From assembly GCA_951799445.1 (NCBI GenBank), contig OX637293.1:22382001-22446000 (forward strand): 64,000 bases of DNA, read 5' to 3'. The notes under the pieces were generated by a model. It was given only the letters and a program-made list of their open reading frames with translations, was not told where the DNA came from and did not search any database. Position numbers and translations under genes: made by a program. The DNA is from Pseudisothecium myosuroides (taxonomy: Eukaryota > Streptophyta > Bryopsida > Hypnales > Lembophyllaceae). Shown here one piece after another: positions 22,827 to 36,345 of this stretch (positions within the stretch are counted from its first letter, which is position 1; each line of letters begins with the position of its first letter).

Positions 22827-25800
22827 ATGGATTCATTCTGTGAGTCTGCTGCTGACGCGATAGTTCCGTATGTGGACGGAACGCATGTAGAGGGTGAATC
22901 ACAGGATTCCACCGGTGGATGTGAAGCGTTTGTGAATGGTGATTGGGTTAAGCTGTTTGTGCCTGGATTCGGTGAAGTTGGATCAGGAATCGTTAAAGAG
23001 GTTCGTCCCCAGGGCCAGTGGCTGGGTGTGCCCATACCTGTTGAGCCTTGGATTTACATTCTGGTGCGACCTCATTCTGTCAAATTAGAATTCCAGGATT
23101 TGAAATGCTTTCCTTGTCAGAGGGGTATGAACACATTAGAGGATGTTCAAGAGAATGTAGTGTTGTGGAGAGCCGCCGACGTTGTTAGAGCGTCGGGGGA
23201 TCCCCCGATGGATCCATGTCCGTATATTCGTCAAGGAGCCTGGTTTGGACTTGATGTGCATCGGAAGGACGCCGACGGACTCCTCGTTTCCTCGGGTCGT
23301 ATCATTTGCTGGAGTCCGGAGGATCACTTCCAAGAGGAGACACTTGGTGAAGGTTTCCTAGGTGTGACAGTCCTCGATGTTTTTGTGGGTGACACCGAAG
23401 CCATAATGTCTCACGACAGGTGGCCAATTTCGGAGTGCTGGTTTCCCAACGGTCGTTCGTTGAAGGAGACAGTGGATCATTTTGCCGCCATTCCCGATAT
23501 GGACGACCCTCTCGCTTACCTCGGAGGTAGAATGAAAGCACCATATCGGTTTATAGTTTGCAAACCCAATCTGGAACTGAAGGAATCGCAGTACTCCCGC
23601 AAAACGGCAGACGAGGAGATTCGGAAAGTCAGCTCGGAGAAGTGCTGCAGACGTCTGTGTTGTCAGCATTATAACCAGGAGTTCACGCTGTTAGTAAGGC
23701 AGAAGTACTACTTGAAGTCGTTTGACGAGCGCCGTGAATATGGGATTGGAGTGGGAGGACAACTACACGAAAGGTACGGGGAGCGGAAGCGGAAATACGT
23801 CACGCTAGAGGGAGTTGATGTTTGTGGCAAGGCGTGGCACATAATTCACGGCATCCCGAAGTCCACTTACCACAGTTACATCGAGATGTACAACGACGGC
23901 GTCGTATCAGGGACGCACGGAAACACAGGGGTTAAGCGCCCGCGGGCTCGGACTGTTCAGGTCGCTGGGACTATGAAAGCCATTATTGACGAGAATGCGG
24001 ATCAAATGCCCCACCAAATGCGCGGCATCGGGAACGGAAGAACGGACACTCTAAAATTCCTTCCTCCCGGAAGAAATTGGAAACGAGTCCAAGCAGACGC
24101 CAACGAGGTAGTGCCCCTTATCTCCTGTCACTGCTTTATTGATCGTGAGATCTCCCGACGAGATCAATGATCGTGAGATATCACGATCACTGTTCTGGTG
24201 CATTGCTTGTCATTTGCATTCCTTCCCCTTCGCTCGTATCGATGCTTAAGCGTACCGATTCTGGATGTGCAGTTGAATGCCGACTACGGTCTGCCGCCCG
24301 TGAGCCAATCGACTATTAGTAGACTCAAGCGGGAGAACTTCAACAACGTCTCCATTAAGCCTGTCGGAAGTTCGTTTGCAAAATGTACTACGTGCGACGA
24401 CCTACAGCAGTTTATTCTGAAGTCTCCGAAAGGAAGCCCCGAGTACGTGGAGTTCGTGAAGCAGCGGACTCATCATCTGAATCACCAAGCTTCTTGCCGT
24501 CGTTTGTATGCGTCTTGGCGTGAGGAATCCAAACGAGATCCTCGAAGAATTTTATGTATAATTCACGACAAGATGGATACATCCAAGACGGCTCTACCCA
24601 GACTCCGGGTGACAACGAAGGCCACGGCCGGTCTGGGGCAGCTTCCGATGAGCGTTACTGGAATGGTAGCTCATGGCCATGGTGACGGTGCTTACGCCCA
24701 TTATGCTCCATCTTGCTGGCCGGCGGACTCCAACTTCACCATTTCGTCTTTGGCGAGGTTGTTGCGCCGGCTGGAGGGTCCACCTATTCGAGAGGCAGGC
24801 GACCTCTTTCCATATCCGCCGGCTAACTCATTGTTCGAGGCACTGCTTAGAGGAAAGTCTAGATGTATGGACAGCCTAACCCTCACCGAACCTGGAGCTC
24901 GGGTTGGAAGTACCCCTCTTCCTGAAAATTTATATCTTCAGCTTGACAACTCTGCCAAGGATAACAAGAACAAATATCTGATGGCGTTCTTATCCTTGCT
25001 CACTGCACGAGGTGTCTTCAAGGAAATTCAGGTTGGGTTTCTACTAGTCGGATACACTCACGAGGACATCGATGCATATTTCAGCCACCTTTCCAAGGCC
25101 CTGAAGACCAAGAACACTTTTGTCGTTGCTGACCTCATGAAAGCCTTCATGCAGTCCCAAGAACTGTCATTTATGCCGGAGTTCATACAGGAGGTGGGGG
25201 ATTTCAAGTCGTTCGTGGAGGGTTACCAATGCGATCGCGGGGAAAAATTAATTGGATTGGGGGAGATGCACCTGTTCAAGTTCTACGTGGACACTGACGG
25301 GGTCCCCGTCATGAACTTCAAAAGGTCAGCAATTGATTCGAACTGGTTGCCGTCGAAGAAACCTTCTGAACGCATTTGGAAGACAGACAGCAATGGTCGG
25401 CCCATGCTCCCTCACGGCTGTCCTAAGCCTGTTCCGTTTAAGCCCATGTGGGGCAGCGAGGTTCCGATACCGCATGGAAATCAAGAGAAGGCAAGGGAAG
25501 CGGCGCGGAAAGCTACCTTGAACAAGGGTTTCATGCTGGTAGGACTCGAGAAATACATTCAGTACTGGCAATACGGTATTTCTAGATGCGAAGGATTTGC
25601 AACTGCGTTCGGTCCATACGTGGATTACTGGAAGTGTGTTCTCGATGAGCTGAAGGAACCATTACCCGAGTGTCCTCCGGAGTTGGTGGAAGGCTTCTGG
25701 CCACAACATGATTGGAGGGTGGCGCGTAATGGAGTCCCTCGCCCAGGATCGACGGTGAATCCCATGGACGTGATTCCGGAGGAAGAAGAGGAGCCGGAGC

Positions 25801-26210
25801 CTTACTGCGGCCCTGCAAATGAAGCGCCAAGGGAAAGCTTTAATCCATGGCTAGACATACGACCAGGCTGTTGGGTACTTGTCAGACCGGAAGTCCCGGA
25901 ATCATGTGCTGTTTGGTAGGGAAGAGCATTGTCTACTGTATGCAGAGTGGAAGGAGATGTGAATAACGGGAAGTTCTTGCTTCAGTACTGGCGACCCGAT
26001 AACTCCGAAACGAGTCTGGAATTGCTTTATCGGAATTGCTGGTACGGTAAATGGGTCGTTGAAAAAAGTCCCCCCACCTGGGTGGACGCGGGTGCTGCAG
26101 TGTATGCGAATTGGTCCAGGAGAGTGGATCAAAAATCACGGACGTTTCCTCAGAAGAGTAGGGAGGCTGCCTTAGTGAATTTGAATCGGGCAAACGTGGT
26201 GGACCCATGA
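22827..26210 (+). CDS. DUF7869-type transposase-like protein, two exons, one in-frame TAG
   Basis: Exon 1 is 22827-24107 (427 codons, ends NE before GTAGTG); exon 2 is 24273-26210 after CTGGATGTGCAG, phase 0. The N-terminal part has a domain of unknown type (VKLFVPGFGEVGSGIVKEV). The middle reads VTLEGVDVCGKAWHIIHGIP. A CxxC (KCTTCDD) with downstream His and Cys residues suggests zinc binding. The core carries the family-like motifs LYLQLDNSAKDNKNKYL and GFLLVGYTHEDIDAYFS, typical of DUF7869 proteins thought to derive from DDE-type transposases. A TAG at 25917-25919 interrupts the frame, but coding continues: RALSTVCRVEGDVNNGKFLL and on to a TGA. Either one nonsense mutation or read-through. 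A family-B palindrome is inside exon 1 (RASGDPPMDP), and two more fill the 165-bp intron. Confidence 0.8.
23191..23210. repeat. Family-B palindrome inside DUF7869 exon 1
   Basis: CGTCGGGGGATCCCCCGATG, one outer mismatch from symmetry, read in frame as ASGDPPM. This is the same peptide pattern the palindromes encode in the unrelated gene at 8.3-14.3 kb. Confidence 0.85.
24141..24188. repeat. Two family-B palindromes inside the DUF7869 intron
   Basis: One at about 24141-24160 (GATCGTGAGATCTCCCGACG) and an exact 20-bp dyad at 24169-24188 with centre GATATC. Together they occupy almost a third of a 165-bp intron. Confidence 0.85.
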
Positions 26211-26238
26211 TTGAGTGCCTAGTCTGGGGTCGCTACTG

Positions 26239-27610
26239 CCATCGTGGGAACTCCCGACGCACTGTGTCGGTCGTCGCGGCAATCGTGAGATGTCACGATG
26301 CATTCTGCGGGGCGCGACTGCCATCGTGATATCGCACGACGCATTCTACATCCAGTAAGCGCAACCGCAAGTGGGGGTTTCGAAGTACAGTCCGTTGAGT
26401 CAGTAGGACTGTTCTTCGATTAGTTTTTCAGAGCTGCTTTTTGTGACTTGTATATGTAAAATAAATCTGTATGAATATATTAATATGTTTATGATTTCTA
26501 TTCTTTGCGTGCGGCACGGGGGCAACGACTTGATAGCAGAAGCGCGGGATCTCTTTCTTCCTCTCGTCTCCTGAAATGGAAGTGGTTTATGTTTGTATCT
26601 GGAACAGAATACATTGCTCGGGTCACACATGCACTCAAATGAGTCTGAATAATGCATTTCTTTTCTCTCACAGTTACACTGTTGGAATTCTAGTCTTCTA
26701 GGTTTTGCATCTTCACAATTATATAGCGGACATTCAACTAAGTACGAATTTTACTATTTTTTGCAGTGAAAGAACCTTGATGTTCTTTCACAAACTGAAA
26801 CTACTGTCATTATTTTGGATGGAATATTATGTTTACTTAGCCGTTATACATCTTCAGATGTATGTTGAACGTCTGAGCACCTGTGACTCAGTGGTCTATA
26901 GTTCTTCAAATGTCACTGTGAGTAAGTTACTGTGATATGCCCCTATCACTTCGTCATATCCTGACTACCTTAGCTCCACTATGTTAGCAGTCCGTCGGGA
27001 GATCTCCCGGTGAATCCTAGAACCGGACTCCTTATTCCCAAGAGCAATTGCTCATTTGGTAATTGTCAACTGATGTTTGAATTTCAAATCCACTTGTGTG
27101 TACTTCCTTTAAACTCTCGGGATACCATATATCTTTGAAAGAATCGCCCCCCTCGTGCCTTATTGTGAATCATTCTTGATGAACTCGGATATCACTTGCA
27201 CTTTAGCACAAAAATCAAATTGTACCCCACTTCGACACCAAGATTGTCAGTGAAGCCGACTCATATTCTACACCCCCGTCAGGGGATCTCCCGATAGAAT
27301 TATGTGAAGATCAGCGCTCACTGAGGGATTAATATGGGATGGGGGCCATGTTTGCAACAACTGGTGGTCATCGGGGGATCTCTCGATAGGTTCTGAGACT
27401 TCAGTTGTGCTGTAAATTGGATGCCTAAACTACGGAAACCCGGTCCACAGATCTCCCAATACAATCATGTGAACTCTACCACGGATCCGCTATGTTACAA
27501 CTACACGATTTCTTTCATTTCCAAGCACATGAAGCACTCCCCGACATACTTGTGGGTGCTGAATTGGATGCATGCAAAGCGTTCCTATTTCAGGAGATCT
27601 CCAGATCCAT
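26239..27610. repeat. Family-B palindromes downstream of the DUF7869 gene
   Basis: Copies near 26239-26260, 26280-26301 and 26320-26341 (about 40 bp apart), then 26992-27013, 27275-27297 and 27368-27390, with degenerate remnants at about 27440 and 27590. These are the right-most family-B copies I see, apart from a doubtful half site at 36.7 kb. Confidence 0.75.
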
Positions 27611-27737
27611 AGAAAAACATCAGGGGATTTCACCGCCTCTTTACTTCTGGACTATTGAAAGTCCAGAAGTAGTTAAATATGGCATAAAAGGGATTTTACC
27701 TTCATGTGTCGTTTCATTTGAAATGGACAATATTTAG

Positions 27738-28713
27738 AGTAGTTATAATTTCAATGACACTTTCATGTACAAATCAACTCCTTGTGAGAAATCACAATGT
27801 TTCATTTCATTTTATAGGAAGAATGTACATCTTGATTGGAATGACCTGCTCAAAATTAGATGAATTTCTTTTTTTTAAAAATTGAAATATTGTAAATTGA
27901 AATTTGACCTCAGAATTTGAATTCTTTTTTTTTTCACTCCAAAAATCACTCTAAAAAAGCAAGAAAATATTCAGAATTACATGCATATATAGGCCATACA
28001 CCAAGAAATCAACAACAATCACGATCGAGTCAAGTGCCATTGATCAACTGGTACTTTTTAAACCCTAAAGGCCAATTGTCCATTGAATAGACAATTGAAA
28101 ATCTAGGAACGTTTTTATGAAGTAAACTTCGGGAGAAGGTTCACAAAATTTTGACATAACCTGTGAACAAGTGTCTCCTTAGTCTAAGTACAAATTTTCA
28201 TGCAATCACAGAGGAGTCACTGGCTTAGAACTTTAATATATACGTGAGATCAAAGAATTATTTTATAAAGGGCTATTTTTCTAATGGTTTGTAATTTAAT
28301 ATATCCTACTGTTAAAAATAATTCTAAATCGCCATTTATTATAGCACCCTATATTATTTATAACACACACTTGAATCCAATTTATTGGCCCCTATATTAT
28401 ATTTAAAAATTAGAACTAATAAGTGTTGTATGATTTCTTTTCCTATTACTGTTTTTTTATCCTATTCTTCTTTATTCTTTTGTCACTTCTTTTCCAAACC
28501 ATTTTTTTATGGTTAGTAAAAATTAAAGTACTTCATGTTCAAACAATGTACTGCGGCCAAACAAATACATTCCTAGGCTAAAAACAATGCATTCTAGTTA
28601 TATCAAACAATTTACTGCTAGTCATCTACAATATATTCTAATGAATACAATGATTGCAAGTTGCTCAGCAAAGAAAAGATGCCACATTGCATTACAATAT
28701 AACAAACAAGCAT
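27738..28713. other. AT-rich spacer, nothing recognised
   Basis: No open frame of note, no tandem array and no splice-supported exon. Confidence 0.4.
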
Positions 28714-28721
28714 AGACCATC

Positions 28722-30418
28722 CACGGGGGGGTCACTTAGAAAAACTTAGCAAACAACGTGCAACATAATATAGGGAGGTTTTAATTCACAGTGACTAAAA
28801 TTTAGAAATAACTTAGAGCTAATATACGGTGTACTAAATCATGTGCACTCAATTATAAGTAAGATACCTAGGAATATAATACCTCATATTTTATTTTATT
28901 TTTTCTAAGATAGGGTCCTAGATATGGATCTTAGGAGTTTATTGTTACTAGGTTCAATTTATGGCACTATTCAACAACCTGATTGGATAGAAAAATGCTA
29001 GTACTGCTTGGATGGACAAATTCATTTTCTATATCCGTTGGCACTTGGCAGCAATGTGGCACCTTGTGAGTGGGTAGGATTTGGGGTGCACGATTTGGGT
29101 TCACGAAGTGTGCTTCCAGGGTTCAACTTGGAGCAACCAGATCACAGAGATTTCTGAATCCTTGTCATTTCTTTGGGTGCCCCATCTGAATTTTGCAGTT
29201 GCTCGCATGTTCTCTAGTTGCATGGTGTAATGTACTTCAACAGTGCAAACGTCTTGGGATTGTTAGCCTTTTCCCATGCATTCCTGCTTTTGCATTTCAA
29301 CCTTTTTTTCTTGCTTGGCTTTGTGATGTTGGGACTTCTATGTCATCTCTACTTGACACAAAGGAGTTGTTTTGATTTACAGACTTCAAATGTTGTTGTT
29401 CACAATGTGATGTAGTATTTGAACAGGTGTTATCATTCTTGAATCATAGTATGTACTATACTATACAACATTTGTAAAGTCTGACCCTAAATCCATGTTA
29501 TCTTAAATTTAAAGCATTTTCAAATTGCTCCTTTGCTTCAATTTGTTTGCGGATGTAAGCAGCTTTGGAGGGCTTTTTTCTTCACTAGGGTTTTTTTTGG
29601 CTCCATGTAGGGTAAGGTATATTTTTCTTCCCTAAATTTTTTAACTTAAGGTAGTTTATGATTTTATTACCTTCCCATTTTTTTGGACTCAAGGTAGTTT
29701 AGGATTTTCTCCCTCCCCATTTTTTTGGACTCAAGGTAATTAAGGATTTTTTCCCTTTCCATTTTTTTGGGCTCAAGTTAGTTTAAGATTTTTTCCCTTC
29801 CCATTTTTTTTGGCTTAAGGTAGATTACAATTTTTTGCCTTTCCCATTTTTTTTAAAAATCAAGGTACTTTAAGATTATTTTTCCTTCCCATTTTTTTGG
29901 ACTCAAGGTAGTTTAGGATTTTTTTTACTTCCCATTTTTTTGGGCTCAAGGTAGTTGAGGATTTTTTTCCTTTCCATTTTTTTGGACTCATTCAAGGTAG
30001 TTTAGGATTTTTTTCTATTCCATTTTTTTGGGCTCAAGGAATTTTAAGAATTTTTGTCCTTTCCATTTGGGGGGACCAAAGGTAGTTTGTGACTTTTGTC
30101 CTTCTCATTATTTTGGTGGCTTCAAGTGGTTTACAATTTTTGAACTTCTGAATTTCTTTTGTGCCATTTGTTTTTGTCTTTAATCTTGGTACTTGCCTTT
30201 TTTACTTTACTTTTTTTCATTATAATGAAGTTAGGGTATTAAAAAATGCCCCTCTTTGCAAATTCAAAGTAATGGTACGGAGGCTTAAAATACCATGAAT
30301 TCGAAAATTAGGTATTAATAGGGACCATTTAATAAGCCCGGGATATCTAAATACCCCCCTAAAGAAAACCCTGGCCACACGTGATATCCAAAGGTCCACA
30401 TAGAGTGACCCCCCCGTG
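28722..30418. mobile_element. 1.7-kb non-autonomous TIR transposon with 8-bp target duplication (hAT-like by size of duplication)
   Basis: The ends are exact 15-bp inverted repeats: CACGGGGGGGTCACT at 28722 and its reverse complement ending at 30418. The 8 bp AGACCATC sits directly outside both ends (28714-28721 and 30419-30426). An 8-bp duplication fits hAT (or P-type) transposons; the TIR sequence itself does not settle the superfamily. There is no transposase reading frame. About a third of the interior is a 43-bp minisatellite (separate entry). Confidence 0.87.
29620..30115. repeat. Minisatellite of ~43-bp units inside the TIR transposon
   Basis: About eleven units of the form CCCATTTTTTTGGACTCAAG then GTAGTTTAGGATTTTTTCC. 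Successive CCAT markers fall near 29675, 29717 and 29760. Units vary in length and base, mostly in the T runs. Related units in the opposite orientation appear at about 31757-31812. Confidence 0.8.
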
Positions 30419-30426
30419 AGACCATC

Positions 30427-33400
30427 AACCTCTTTTATACCTTTTTACTATATGGAATGAACAAATAAGAGTATATTAAAGCAAAATTCATAATAGATTC
30501 TTCAAATTCTATGTGACTTCAAAAGACTTTACAAATAACTCTCAAGACAACAAGAGCCCTTCATCCAAGGTTCATGGATAATTTGGGACAAATAACGTGT
30601 TATTTTTCTTCTTTAAGGACATTAAATACTCACTCTACAAAATTAATTTTTCCCACATATTATTGCCCCCCTATATTTTTTCTACATAAAATCTAATATG
30701 TGGTATTAAACATAACCCTATATTAGTTAGGATATCCTACATGTAATTTTACATACTCTATATTAGATATAATATTTTTTTAAATTTTAGGTACAATACA
30801 TATATAGTACCCTATATTAGATCTCACGTGGTTTTTAATATGCGCACTAAATGTGCTCTCCGGGCATGCAATTGAGCACCCGAATCAAAAATTAAGCTTT
30901 CCTAAATTTTTTTTGGGCTCCATGCAGTTTGAGCATCTTCTGTAAAAGTACTTATCAAATTTATAAAATTCGACATGTACATAATTAATAAAATATCGCA
31001 TATAATTTTCCAATAAAATTTAATTCTCAAATCGCGTTCTAAGAAGAGTCAAACTTTGTCAATATGTTGGAGGGCGACTATAGAAAAATATATCTTCTTC
31101 TACCTTCAAGCCATAGTACCTTCGACTCTATGAAGTTGGAGTTCCTAAAAATTTTCTAACATACTCCAAATGTATTTTTCTAATTTTATACCATTATAAT
31201 TTCGAATAAAACATTTGATCATTGCACAAAAAATCATCAAAATTTGACTAGTGTATTGCCAATGCATTTCAAGTTATTTCATTGTAGGTTGATTTGGAGT
31301 AAGCTAGACTCCATATTTGCTTTTAAAAATCTTCATGAGTGATTCTAACATCATATACTAATGAATGGTCGAAATTTTTAACCCATTGGTAAGAATGTTC
31401 TAGTAAACATTAAGTACCACTAATTCTCATGATTATTTGAAAGTTCTTGAAATTCAAAACTAATGAGGACTTCACATTTGAATTTCACTTCGCTGCCTAC
31501 ATCAAAGAACGCACAGCTTTTACCTCATTGTTGTGTGAAACTGAATGCTTGACTTCTTTTGACTTGGTATTGGTCTATACAATTCCAAATAAATTTTTAG
31601 TACTTCATTAGGTATACTCTTTGATGTCTATTGTTACGCCAAAATCAAGGAATTTTTTCTATAGGTGGCAATATTTTTTAAGAAAACATGAAACTCAATT
31701 TCACAAGTAGTGAATAATAAGCAGCATCCATTCCAGAAAACAAATTGAAGGCCAAAAAAATGGGAAGGGAAAACATCATAAACTACCTTACGTCCAAGAA
31801 AATGGGAAAAGAAATAAGTTAGAAATTAAGTTATTGGGCAGTCCAAAATTGAATCAAAATATACGCTTAGAATCAAGGGTTTATGATTTCCAGTGGAAAT
31901 TGCAAAGTTTTCCCACATCAAATGTAAATCCTACACGCATCAAAGCATAGTATACTTGGCATGTGCAAGTTGCAATTTGTTTCAACATCATCTCTACCTA
32001 AGATGATGGTTAATTTATTTAAACATAAATAAGTGTGTTACTTTCCCGGGGAAATCACTATCGGATTTATATAAAACTATGTGAGTTAAAAGATAGGGGC
32101 CATTTTATTCAAAGCGAAGAAATTTTATATAATATGTAGGGCTACTATAGGGTCCATGAAATGCGACATACTCTATTATATATAAATTAGGGTATATAAA
32201 AACATCATGTAGTAGAAATTTTTAGTAATACGTTAGTCTGGACATGTAGAGGTTGTGCAATTTTTTCATAATACAATGAGTATAGATGTTGACAAATAAA
32301 TTCATGTGGATGATAAAATGGACAGTCAAGAAAATATACAATGAAGGGTGGTTGATTGAAATTGTGCCACGATACTAGTACTGCATATATCAAAAAATCC
32401 AATGTCAATGTAAGGCATTGACCACAAGTGGCAGAAATTGTCACATTGTAGGAATAGGCAGGTTTACCTTAATAGGTTCAATGAACTAAAAACTATACAA
32501 CATGCAGGTACAATTTATAGTGTGTTTAACTTCAATCTTTGAAGCCATAAATGTGAAACACACTCATAATGAATGGAATGTTCACAAGGTAATTTCAATG
32601 GAAATTTTGAAGTAGACAATGTTAAACTTATTATTAACCCCTAAAGGGTGTTTTGGAAGAGGAAAACTTCAGAACTACCCATTTCTGATGCTTTATCCAT
32701 TTCTAAAAATAAATAATTTTTTTAAAATTTGAACCACACAAAGTGTATTAAACAAGTAAGGCACTGTGTGGAAGAAAATTTAGCCCACTTGACCACGTGG
32801 ATCGGAAGATTATAACGTTTGAAGTGAGAACTTTTCTTTTTTCTTTATGCTTGAAATACAGCCAGTACACGTTGAGCCCTCCTATAGTAAAATTTTTTCT
32901 ATACACACAAATGATGGTTTTCACCATTTATACGTTTATGGTTTTAGATTTATCCATGACAAATTTCATAAGCAAATATAGAGTCTAGGTTATTCTAAAT
33001 CAACCTATAATGTAAGTAGGTTAAATGCGTTGGCACACTGATTATTTTTTAATGATTGTCACTTGTTTTGTCAAAAAGAAATTGAAAATCAAAATGAATT
33101 ATTTGGCACACAAGAATTTGGCCCAAAAATGAATCTACACATAAGTATAGAATCTAAATTGTGGAAATGTGTTTGAACTACAATTAATATGATTACATCG
33201 CAAAATTATTTTGAATTAAATATTTGCGGTACTTTATGTGCTACAACAGCACAAAGTTAGAATTTATATAGTAGGAATTTAACAAAACTTTAACTAATAT
33301 GATTAGATTACAAAATTTGTAGATTATAGTATTAAACCATTTCTATCTGTACTTCTAGTTTCAAGCCCATGCAAATCTAAACATTCTACTTGTCAAATTG

Positions 33401-36080
33401 TGGTTAATTTGCATGTACAAGTTCCAATTTTTTTTTAACATCATGTCTACATGACCTGAGGATAAATTGTTAAAAAAAAAGTATTACTTGTGCATGATAC
33501 TTTAAAACAAATAGTGATTGTTGTTTGTTTAGGTTAAAAACATATTAAAAACTATAAATAATTATTTGGCGAACAAGAGGTACATCCAAGAAATGAATAT
33601 GATACAAATTTAGAATCTAAGTATTATAAATTTTTGAAAATTCTATTCAGCATAAATCATTAAACTATGTTGGATTCAATTTACTGTTTTACTTCATGTA
33701 ACAACACCATGCAAACATAAATATTAGTTTGGAGAATTTCATGATTTTTGTTTGTTTACATTGTTTAGATGACGTGGTCTATTTAATTAAAATTAAATGT
33801 AGATTAGGACTTGTGGAATCATGTATGTCCTTCATTATGATTGCGATACCTGGTATTCCTTTCATTTTTTGGGTCTTTCATGTGCAAAACACTTAGATTT
33901 TCTATTTAATTTTGACATTGATACATAGGTGCCAACCTTGTTTGCTTCAGAAATCAATTTACAGGGCTCATCATATGGAATGACTGTACAGCTCGCTCAA
34001 AATGGTCAGTGAGGGTCTAGATGTACATAATAGCCAACCCTTAAACCTACATAAAAATAGCAAAGTCATGTGTTTGAGCGGTTGAGGTTTCATCCTTGCA
34101 CACCTCACATTATTCTGCTAATTCCATAGATGTAAGAGTTGATTATAATATACAAAAATATTCATTAATCATTTTGAGCAGTTGAATTAAATGAACTGTT
34201 GATAGCGCTTCAAAATAGTTAAGAGTCCTAATTTGTAAACCCATACAAATTGTAAAACTTTTAATTTCATATATTTTTAAATATGTTCCATTTTTTTATT
34301 CTATTATGAAATAGTGAGTGAGAACCGCAAAATAATCATCAATAACTTAAAAGAAGCATATGCAATGAAGTTATAGATTTCTTTCCAAAGAAAATAATGT
34401 AGTGAAATCCTCCAAAGAGTTCTATATATTATACTAAATACATAAATTCATGAAAATATTAAAATAATTTTTTTCCACTAATTCAAAATAAGATTCATTA
34501 GACAACCTCACAGTAACTGTATTCTGAAAGATGAAAATGGAATAAACTCAACAAACTGGTATGTAAAAATGTAGGAAAAAAATCCATACAAATTTAATGT
34601 AGAAGATGCCCAAATGACAAAGGTTGCCCACAAATTGCAGCTCCAAAAGAAAAGTGTATTTCCACTACAGAAGTATATATTTAGAAGTTCTGTCAAAATC
34701 TCGTGAACACTTTGTGAATAGGTTCTACCCAAATGTCATAACGAAGTTCATAGCAACCTACCTAGATTTTCAATCGGTTGTTCAAAAGAGAATTGCCCTT
34801 TACATCACTTGAATTCAATTTCTCACTGTTCTTTTCATAGTGTGTTTCCTGTACACATATGTACTAAAATGAATGGAAAATGGGTGAATAACGGAATAGG
34901 TGGGAAAAATCATGATTTGGTTTTCAGCAGACCACAAGAGGCATGTGCATACCACTAGTGGAAGAGGAAGACTTTTGAATTGTACATCATTTTCGAACTT
35001 TGCGTATGGCTACTAAAGGTCACTTGATTTCTGGTCCCAAAAATTAAATTTATCCATTCATTGTGCCGTCCTCCCTGTAAATGAAGTGTTCCACTAAATT
35101 CATCGTTGCAAATTTAAGCATGATTCCGTTCATTTGAGGTTCTTTGCGGTTCGAGACTCTTCTAAAGCATAATCAAAATAAGAATATTTTGGATCCATAT
35201 TTGGAGTCCACTGTAAAAGGTATGTAATGTTCATACAATAAATATCGTGTCCACCAATTCTTAGAGGGTACCTTCAACATAAATTCTGAGAGGGTATATT
35301 ACAACGTTTCATTTTTTTCCTATTTGAATAGAAAAGAAGGTCTTCTAGAATTTTTGTTGTACTATTATAAAACCAAAAGTGGAAATGAATGATAATGATG
35401 TTTCTTTTCCACCATTTTATACAAAGATGTCCACGGTAGTCTTCACTTTTCGCAGCATTGACACAAATCTTTCACTATATTTCAAGAAGCCATAAATTGT
35501 TTGGAGTTACACCTGAATCAGGCTCGTGACTTTCGTATTTTATTCTTGACAAACTTCTTAGAGCAGAAATCGGAATTGGAAGACTTGGGAGTGGTTTTGC
35601 AATTCCAACACCCGAACGACTAAACATTATAATTTCTAAATATATAAATGATCTGGTTTAGTTTAGTTTTCCTATGTGATTTTTTAGGTGACACCGATAT
35701 TTCGTTAAAATGGTGGTATTCCACAAACTTGGCACTTTCACTTTTAGACACGTGCGGTCTGAATTTATGGTTTCTTAAAATCTACTCTGGAATTTTTTTA
35801 AATGAATTTTGAATGTGATTTTTTCTCCAAGATCTAGTGTATTTGAGGCTCATTTCTAAGAGCTCTCAACACTACGGGAAGTCAAGATTGCACTAGGTAC
35901 CGTTGCACAAAATCGTGAATAGAAAAATCACTATCATTTATTTTCAAGATCGGATTTGCAATGCTAAAACTAGACTTCAAGAAAAACTTTCTAAAAATAT
36001 AAACTACTAAAAATAGCAATTTGGTTAGGCTTTATTTAACCTGGAAGTTTTGCAAACACCAGATTCTGATGCCTTGGGCA
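30427..36080. other. Long AT-rich stretch, no supported gene
   Basis: 5.6 kb of AT-rich DNA with only short stop-bounded frames. The one feature I can support is an inverted copy of the 43-bp minisatellite unit near 31757-31812. Nothing looks like an RNA gene. Confidence 0.45.
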
Positions 36081-36081
36081 G

Positions 36082-36345
36082 TTAGGGGTTAATTGGGCTT
36101 TGCTTATAGAAAGTAGTGAAATTAGGTTGCCGTTGTTGCTTCACGAGTTGTAGAGGAGGCGCCTTTTTGTGGCGTTTGTTGCGGTGGGCGTTGGCGTTGA
36201 TGCCGCGGAGGGTGGAACTGCGGCGGTAGCTGCGAGGAGGCGTTGTCTGTGGAGTCACGCGAGCACCGAAATCAGGTATGTCAATTGATTGTGCTGCTGT
36301 TAATGTAGGATTATCTTTTGGTCGTGTGAGTGGGATGAGATTCAC
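36082..36345 (-). CDS. Possible small coding remnant, unknown
   Basis: 87-codon minus-strand frame rich in Pro, Arg and Thr (RVTPQTTPPRSYRRSSTLRG) in a locally GC-rich patch within AT-rich DNA. No domain, no partner exon. It may be a gene fragment carried by a transposon. Confidence 0.2.
   Translation of the reverse strand: MNLIPLTRPKDNPTLTAAQSIDIPDFGARVTPQTTPPRSYRRSSTLRGINANAHRNKRHKKAPPLQLVKQQRQPNFTTFYKQSPINP

Noticed and set aside
29193..29415. Hydrophobic 60-codon open frames inside the TIR transposon
   Set aside because: Two overlapping frames of low-complexity Leu/Phe-rich composition; no start context, domain or conservation visible.
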